Below, in pieces: positions 52,001 to 60,612 of a DNA stretch of 64,000 nucleotides. Positions within the stretch are counted from its first letter, which is position 1. The number at the start of each line of letters is the position of its first letter. This stretch comes from Lingula anatina. Its lineage: Eukaryota > Brachiopoda > Lingulata > Lingulida > Lingulidae. Where the stretch lies: NCBI RefSeq assembly GCF_001039355.2, contig NW_019774514.1:386722-450721 (forward strand), read 5' to 3'. Both the position numbers and the translations under genes were made by a program. A model generated the notes under the pieces. The model saw only the letters and a program-made list of their open reading frames with translations, had not been told where the DNA came from and did no database searches.

Positions 52001-55000
52001 TTAATCAGCACGCACCATTACCTTAAGCAGAGTGGGCAGAAATTGAAAAGTGATAGCTCATGGAGGCGCTTTCTTTTACGCATGCCACAGGGATACAGAT
52101 AAACCCCATCAATTTACCAATTTGTTTGAAGAAATGATATGGGTATGCATAGTTATGTTCAACATGGTAATATTATCATGTCACCTAGAACCATACAGGT
52201 TTTCATAAATGTCTTTGTATGTCTGATAATTAATTGCCTGCTTTAAATTTTCATTACAACTCTCGCCTTTTTTCGGAGCAGGGATGTTTTTGTTATAAAT
52301 AAGTTATATAGGTTCTAAGGATTTTCTGGGAGTTTGAACTGTCTGCCACCCCTTGAAGTATGCTTCAAATGCAGCTTGGGAAATGGAAGAATTCAGTGAG
52401 TTAGGTTAACATTTTCCTGTCATTATTCCATCAACAAGTTGTTCCTCACTTTCTTACAGACCCTTGATAGTTTAAGAGGTAAATAAGGCAGCGAAACATG
52501 GTAACTTCTCTGAAAAAACTGCCTGAAATATGGTATTTCTTGTATTCATTTTGGCCGCCCTCGCACATACCATAAACATAGAGTGATTCTGTTTTGGTTG
52601 GCATGATGTCATTACTTAATGTGAACACCACCTGCTGTGGTCTCTGTATGATAAATTGTAATCAGCTTTCCCTATGCCATGTGAATTAACCCATTCGGAT
52701 GAATTCCACCTCGTCTTAACAATGGATTGTGTAAATGCAACATAATATTTTATTGTAATTCAGTTTCTCACATAGCAATTTATGACTCCATAGATGTTGG
52801 TCTATAATGAGATTCTGGGAATCTATAGACCTGTAGTTTCTTTTAGAACCAAAATTTCTACGATCCCAGCAGGCTTGTGGGGTCTGGGGGCATGCCCCCC
52901 CCCCCAGGAAGATTTTTTAAGTAGTGCATGCATTCAGGTGAATTTTGACCACAAATATTATGGTTTATTTCTCCTAAAAAAACTTATTAGACTGCCAGTG
53001 CATGAAAAATAAAAAAAACAGGGACAAATTTCATAGATCGTTTCATATTTTCATAAATTTGTCTATAGGACCAATGGTTATGTTTCACAATGTTGTATTT
53101 TTCATCCCAGAGAAGATAATGATAAAATGTCATCCTGTTTGTTTGTCATGACTTCTGTGTTGATTGACACTTGTTTTGGATTGTTGAGAAGTTTTTTTTT
53201 AAGTATTGGGGGCCATGTTTTACATGCCAGAATGTTGCTGCCTTTTATTGTTTTACTTAATGAAATGTTTGTGATTGTTGTATTTTCTTTGTGTCAAATT
53301 GGTTTGATAAACATTTTGTGTTCTAACAAAAACAATTATAGACTAAGCTGACATGTTTGTTATTGGGACACACAGATAATGTGACTTAATTTTTTTGTAC
53401 AGACACTGTACTCTGTAGGCGAACCTGCATTTAAAAGGGATTTAGATTGCAAGTTTCATATTTTTCAATGCAAAAGAGAAAGTACAAAGACATTGACAAC
53501 ATGGAAAAAGTTTGCATTTATATAGCAGGCACTACTATAATTGGATCGATTGAAGAAACACTTTTACTGCATTGGTGAGGCACAAATGTTGTGTTATATT
53601 TGCATAATTTTGACGTGCTGTATTATTTTCATAAACTCCAATATGAAAAGAAATCAACAATAATCAAAAGGCGATATTAACCAGTCACTCAAATGCTACT
53701 CAAAATGTGTGTTACATGTACCAATGTTACTCAAATGCTCACTTTTTATGGTGGAATGACCCATGTATATTCTTTTAAGATGAGGGTTATGTCTTTGCTG
53801 CACAATACTAGGAATCTACATGTTCTTTCATTAAATAGTCACAGCAAATTTCTGAGTTTGCCCTGAAAAGAAAAATAATAAAAATGGCATGAATGTTTAT
53901 GTATTGGTGCATGCATGTACAGCGGCATCCAATTCTTTTCTTCCAACATACAACCTTTTTACAGCCTTCTCTTAGCATTTATGTAGTTATATGAAAATTT
54001 TATTTTATTTTTTTACTTAAATATATAAATTCCATGCATGCCTATTTTGTATTAAATTTTGTCTCTTTTTAGATTCTGCTGGTGTTTGGGAAGGATGACG
54101 GGCAGAGCGATAGCTTCTGGTTTGCAGCAGACAAAGCCGGATATAAATGCAACCTCGCTCGTAACTCGGAGACCGCCTTGGACATCTTTCTGGACAAACA
54201 CCCAGATGTCGTAGTTATCGATCATAGACATTCCAAGCACTTTGATGCAGAGACCTTATGCAGGTATACTCAGTCCCATTATCAGTACATATATAGTATT
54301 GCTTTTATGTAGAATGTTTTACTAATGAGTACAAAAACATTAAAGGGGAATAGAAAAAGACTGATTTGGCTAAAAAAAATGTTGGCACATTTCATGTGAA
54401 ATATGTGTTTCCAAAATAATGGTTACTTTCCATAACAGTTATATTTTCAGCTCTCATATCCTCCATAAACATAAGAAAAAGACGTTTTTAGGGATGCACA
54501 AGTTTGCTGTAGTTTAAACTAGAATAATACTGATTGACCAATGCTGAAATATTCTTAAAATGATATTATCATTATTCAGAAACTCTAGAAATCTGATCGA
54601 CCTCACTATACAAACAGCACCATTGACTGGTTGCTGGACTGTTGGTCATGCCTTCTTGTAATTGCCCAGGTGTGAAATAGATTTGATGACTGGAAATGAG
54701 AAAACCAGCAGTGTATTGAACTCCACTTTAACTACCAGCTTGTACTAAGATGGTATTTCCATCTTATATTATCTTATGTGCATTCATATACAACGTACAG
54801 TGAAGTTGTTCATCTTTTGTTAGTTGTTTTCTGCCCCAGATTCAAGTATATTAGTCCTGTCATGGTTTAATAAAGTTGACTATTTTCTTTGTAATCATTT
54901 TGATAATGCTTTATAGCAGGTTTTGGCGTTCATTATGCAAACATCAGAGACTGTAACATATACAATAAAGGTGATGTTTTGGGGTGAAAACAGTATGTTA

Positions 55001-58000
55001 GATTTTTTTTCTGTAAATGTGCAAATGTTTGCCAAAACATATATCATTTATGTATAAGGTTGTGGTGTTTCTGGAATGTTGATACCAAAATAAGGTATAC
55101 ATCTATGATATGCAGGACTGATAAAGTACCATTCATGACATTTCAAAGAAAATTCATTTTGAAAATCTGCATTGAATTAGTCTTTTTGGCATGCTTCAAG
55201 ATAAAGCAATACCTCTACTTGCCCCCTCTTAAAAAATTACAATAATAAATAAAAAAAGAAATAAAAAAAATAGAAATTGAATTTTTATTAATAAATGAAT
55301 TGGAGAAAATGAAAAAAAAGAAAAACAGCAATTGAATTTTTCTCAATATATGAATAAGGTGAAAATAAAAAACATGTTAGAATTCTGCAGTTTCGACTGA
55401 GTGGAGATAAATTGGTAGAAGCATTTCTGTTGGCAGTGAGTGATGTGTAGATGTAGGTAGGAAGGTGTGTGCAGGAGCAGTGATAAAGGGGGACTCCTGC
55501 ATGCTTTCATGCCCTCTGTGCTGAGAGATGGGCTACACCTGGAAAGATGGCTAACAGGAAGGCACAATTTACCTGATAGTGACAGTTGCTTTAAATTATC
55601 ACAACAAATTGCTTTATAATATGACCTTACTAGGGGCTATCGTAGTTACTGGGAGCTTTTGCTTGTTACATGTACCATGTGTAAGCATAATAGCTTGACT
55701 GTATTTTTGATGAAACCCATGATCATGATTTCTTTTTCTCTGTGCATGTTGACCTTTTGATGATACTGATGTATTATGATTATGCCCATTTGACTTAGGG
55801 CCCTGCTTGTTTGGGGCTAGTTTCATGTGCTAGTTTTGAAATGTTATAAAGTTTTGATACAACCGATCTTTCCTCTGAAACCTATGTGAAATATGCTATA
55901 TTTGGTCTAACAATCAGTGCTTTGAGGCTAGTTACATGTGTCACGGGGTAACATAACATTTTTTTACATGTGATTTTGATAAAATGCAGCTTTGTAATGT
56001 ATTTATTAAATCCCTTCACAACATACTATATACTATTTTATTTTCAGGTCTATTAGAGCAACCAAAGCCAGTAAATACACAATACTTATAGCTGTTACCA
56101 AAAAGACGTAAGTCAGATAATTTTCCATTCCCACAGCTTGTTGTCTCTCCTGATCATAATAAAGACCCTAGATATGAGGGAAATTTCAGTGGGCAGAATA
56201 ATATGAATTGTATAAATAATAATTATTATTCTAATGGTTTAATGGAAACTTATTTCTTCCTATTTTTCACAATAAAATGTTAGAAACGGGAGAATATATT
56301 GATAAAAGATGATGGTACATGAGAATTTATTTGACATCCGTAAGTAGCTTTGTCATTATAAAGATATTAACATTGGTATGGGGGAAATTATTTCAAGAAA
56401 TAAATATTCATGATTGCATATTATGGTTAAATAATTTCATTCAAGACAAACAGAATGATTTGTTTTCTCTTATCCTTCAGTTCTTCAGACAGAGAAGAAG
56501 CACCAATCTTACCTCTTTTACAAGCAGGATTCAATAGGGTGAGTCTATTAGTACATTTAGAGAGAAGTCTTGGATCAGAATTGTCACCCTGAGTCTCGGA
56601 ACTTGTGAGTCTCCTCTACATCAACATTATGTTTTCACAATACACAGTTTTGTTGAGTTGACCCATAGGTTGAAATTATTGGATATCTTCATTTTCTTGT
56701 CCATATTTCTGTCACTGGCATCCCAGGTATCTGACAGGATACACCTTCAAAAGTAGATGGTTTTTTTCATATTTATTTTTTATTTGTAAAACATACAATA
56801 TGTTTTCAATATTAGTTTTAAAAAGGTATAAAAGTTACGTATAAGTTATCGTAGTATGTCTCTGTGATTGTGTAGTGAAAAAAATATTACTCAGCTGACA
56901 TGTTAAGTATCAGCAACTTTACATTCCAACAGTTACTGTATGTGAATGTCTTCATTCAGACACAAATCTCTGCATATCTTGTCATTGCTATTGCCATTTA
57001 GTAGCCTTCTGTAAAAATTAAACCACAATTGCAAATTCTTGTATAGATTGCGTAGGAAAGTAACATGAGAAAACTATACATGCATGGCTCTACCATTGAA
57101 AAACATCCCTTTAACTCAAGTAGATATGCTGATACTTTTTTTGCTTTGTTTCCAGCGTTTTATAGAAAACCATAATGTAGGCACATGTTTGAATGAGTTG
57201 GTCTCCATAGAACATGGCGAGTTACGATCCCAGCTTAAATTACGTGCATGCGATGCATTATTCGCAGCATTAGAACACAGCAGTGATGCTATTGAAATCA
57301 CCAGCAAGGACCATATTGTACAGGTAATTAGTACACAGCAGGTATTTTAATGTTGACATTGCTAAATGATTGAGTGATTGAATACCAGCTTGATGATATT
57401 TCTTACAGGGGGAAAAACTAATAGTTTCTGTTTTATTCAGTGTGGTATATCAATGCAGTTAAAGAAAGTAAGTCAATAATGTAATGATGAGAATGAATGT
57501 ATAGGTTTTCAAAAGCCTGCTATTTGTGATACTGTTACAGAGACCATAATTGGATAGGGAAGGTTCGCTGAAACTCAAGAATGCCTACATTCAATAATTT
57601 ACATTTATACTAGTACTCAAATAATTATAGGAAAAAAATGCTTAAACTCAAGGACAGATGTGCACAAATAGTTTGGTTCAACTGAATACAGACGATTGCT
57701 TCAAAATGTTTGAATGCTTTTGAGATATATGCATGTATGCCAGTTGTAATTACCAGTTTGGAATTAAAAAAATGAATAAACAAAATAAAGATAAACAATA
57801 ACATAAGATGCACTTTATAATGTATTTACAGTATGTGAACCCTGCCTATGAGAGCATGCTTGGTTATACCTTAGATGAGCTTCTCGGGAAAGATATCCGG
57901 AAGCTGCCTAATTGTGAGAAGAACAACGCTGAGCACCAAGAGAATGTGTTTGCTCAGTTAAAGAAAGGGAAGGTATGCAGCACCTGGTTATTTACAATGT

Positions 58001-60550
58001 ATGATACTGAAATTGTGTGAAAATTATTTTTATTTTTGAATTGATAAAAAGAAAATTATTGGTATTAGGAAGTGATCTAGAGCTGCTATTATGTTGTATC
58101 AAATTCTAAAATAACAACTTGATTTTATTTTGTAAAATGCATGTGCCTTATATTTACAAGTTGTTTTAGTATTGGCTTAAAATATCAAAAATTTGGTTTT
58201 ACGCATTTTTTTCTATTTAATTTATCTTGTAACATTTAATGTGCGGCCTTACAAATTTCCTTGTATTTTCACTTTAAGTGATGATTTTGTAATAAAACTA
58301 TTACAAATTAGATTTCATATGATATCTGCCCAATACTGTTGTATTTTACTTACAAATACTTATTTTTAAATAATACAATTCCTGAACATTTTCTAGTCTT
58401 GGGAAGGCACATGTTATGCAAAGAAGAAGACTGGAGAGAGCCTGTGTCACCACTGTCACATTCTTCCAGTTGAAGGTGGAGGAGGGTAAGATGTTTTTCA
58501 GATTTTCCTGGGGACTTAATTCTTTTATGCACATTTTTCCTATAAAGATCTGAAAGGCTGTGTTCACTTGAATCCTACTGAAACTAGACTTTTCAAGCCC
58601 ATTGATGTTGTGAAGATGAATAGACCTAGAGATATCTAGACCTTGATTGATTATTACAAATTAACAGACATTGAAATATGACCTCTGTTCTCAAAAATAA
58701 AATGGTCATTGCATCCCTTGTATTTAACTTTGTCACAAAATGAGAAGCAGAATTTGAGTTTGATATCTTTTCATGTTCTAAAACAGGACTTTTGATAAAA
58801 TCTTATTGCTCAACTGATTGGTTGTAGGATGCTGGATTTTTAACGGGAAATATATTTAAATATATGTACATGTATATTTCTTTTATTATTTCAGAAAAAT
58901 CCGGCATTATGTAGCAATACGCAACCCAGCCCCTGAAAACTGCCAGTTAGATAGGTACCACAGGGACTGTGAACACTCTGGTAATGTACAGGGCTAGATA
59001 ATCCAGTGAAATTGTAATATGACTAACTTTAACATATGGGAAGATAGATAATGATTTTGAAAATTACAGTTTATTTATGTGGATTGTCAACTGTTTGGTT
59101 AAGATCTTACAGATGACTTCTGAATCTGATTGGTTTGTGGTCCAGGTGTGTGTTTGTGTTAGGGTTTGTACATTAAAAATTTTTCTAGTTATTTTTGGCA
59201 TTTGAAAAAGCTAAGAGAGAAAAATAAAATATGGATCATTTAGAATATTTCAGTGAATTAGCTTAATTAATTCTTGTTCTCTTGTCAGACCACCACAGTT
59301 CTAAGCCCCATGATTACCGATCTCAGCGGAAAGGATCCTGTGATATGAGATCAATATCCAGCTCAGATGGTCAGTATATATAAACTGAAAACTTAAGCCA
59401 CCACAATGTAAATAAATAATGTTAAATTTGTACATGCCAAACCATCCAGTGTTGTGTATATACTCAGAGGATTCAGAGAACTAACAAAGAGCGCAATCAG
59501 AACAGATGATCCGCAGACTAACTAATCCACTGACAAAATATGGCTGGTCCTGCTTAAAATCAAACCCTTAAATACCCCTTGGACATATTATTATGTCCAA
59601 AAATACCCTTATGGTTTCCCTCCCTTCACATGTGCCATTAAGCGGATTAAATCTTGGCTCCGAGGTTTTATTTTTAGACCCCTGCAGCGTTGGCAGGTGT
59701 GGAGGCAAAGAGACCATCAGGGGATTAGGGGCATTGCTTTTAAGTTGGTTGGCCATATTTAGTCCACAGATCAGTTTGTTCTGAATGCGCTCAAGGACTT
59801 ACCTCCTTACTACTAGAGTGTACATTTTTTTCTCTATGTGATCTACTGTACTTAATAGAAAACATACATTTGTTAGTATGGAGGATGGCCTGTGAAAACT
59901 TTGAAACGCATGTTGCAGATCGGTGATTTTAAGTGATTTTCTTAAGCATTGGGAATGGGATCTTGGAGTGTTTAATGTGAAGTCAGTCAAAAAACCATTA
60001 CTTCATGACTTGAACCAATGGGCCTCTTGATGCCATGTAGTCAGTGTTCTCTATTTTTTGTGGAAATGCATGTGGGAAGACAATTTTGAGTTGGAGAGGA
60101 GTTACTGATTAGTAAATCATTTTGAGTCTTTCAGCTGTTACATGTACTGTTAGTTTTCACTTTTAAAAGTTTCACCAAATGAACCAACATCCCAAATCCA
60201 AATTAGCTGACACTCATGTCCCACTAATGATCAACTTATATGTATCACTATGTTGGGTGATAGACCTTGTTTATCAGTCTTCTGACTGAATTATTAAACA
60301 TATATACCTTATGCTGGTTGTAGCTTTGCCTTCTCATTTTGTTCTGAATACATTATGTCGTATATTTTCCACTTTCTGTATGCTATTCATTGTGACAGTT
60401 CTCTTACTTTTTTGATAGAATGTGATATTAGTACACCTTAAATTTTTAAAATTATATTATGTCAAAGGAACATTTTGTGTTCTTTGATTAAACTGAGAGC
60501 TGTGCATTGATAGAACATAGTAGATATGCAACACACACACACACACGTGT

Positions 60551-60612
<62 letters not shown>

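Larger units (their letters stand above)
45086..54072 (+). other. PDE8: PDE8 intron 2 (9.0 kb)
   Basis: It contains a MITE (46868-47106), nested transposons (47538-49120) with an assembly gap, and a CA-rich degenerate simple repeat near 45180-45255. The stretch 49200-52850 shows nothing I can annotate. Confidence 0.85.
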
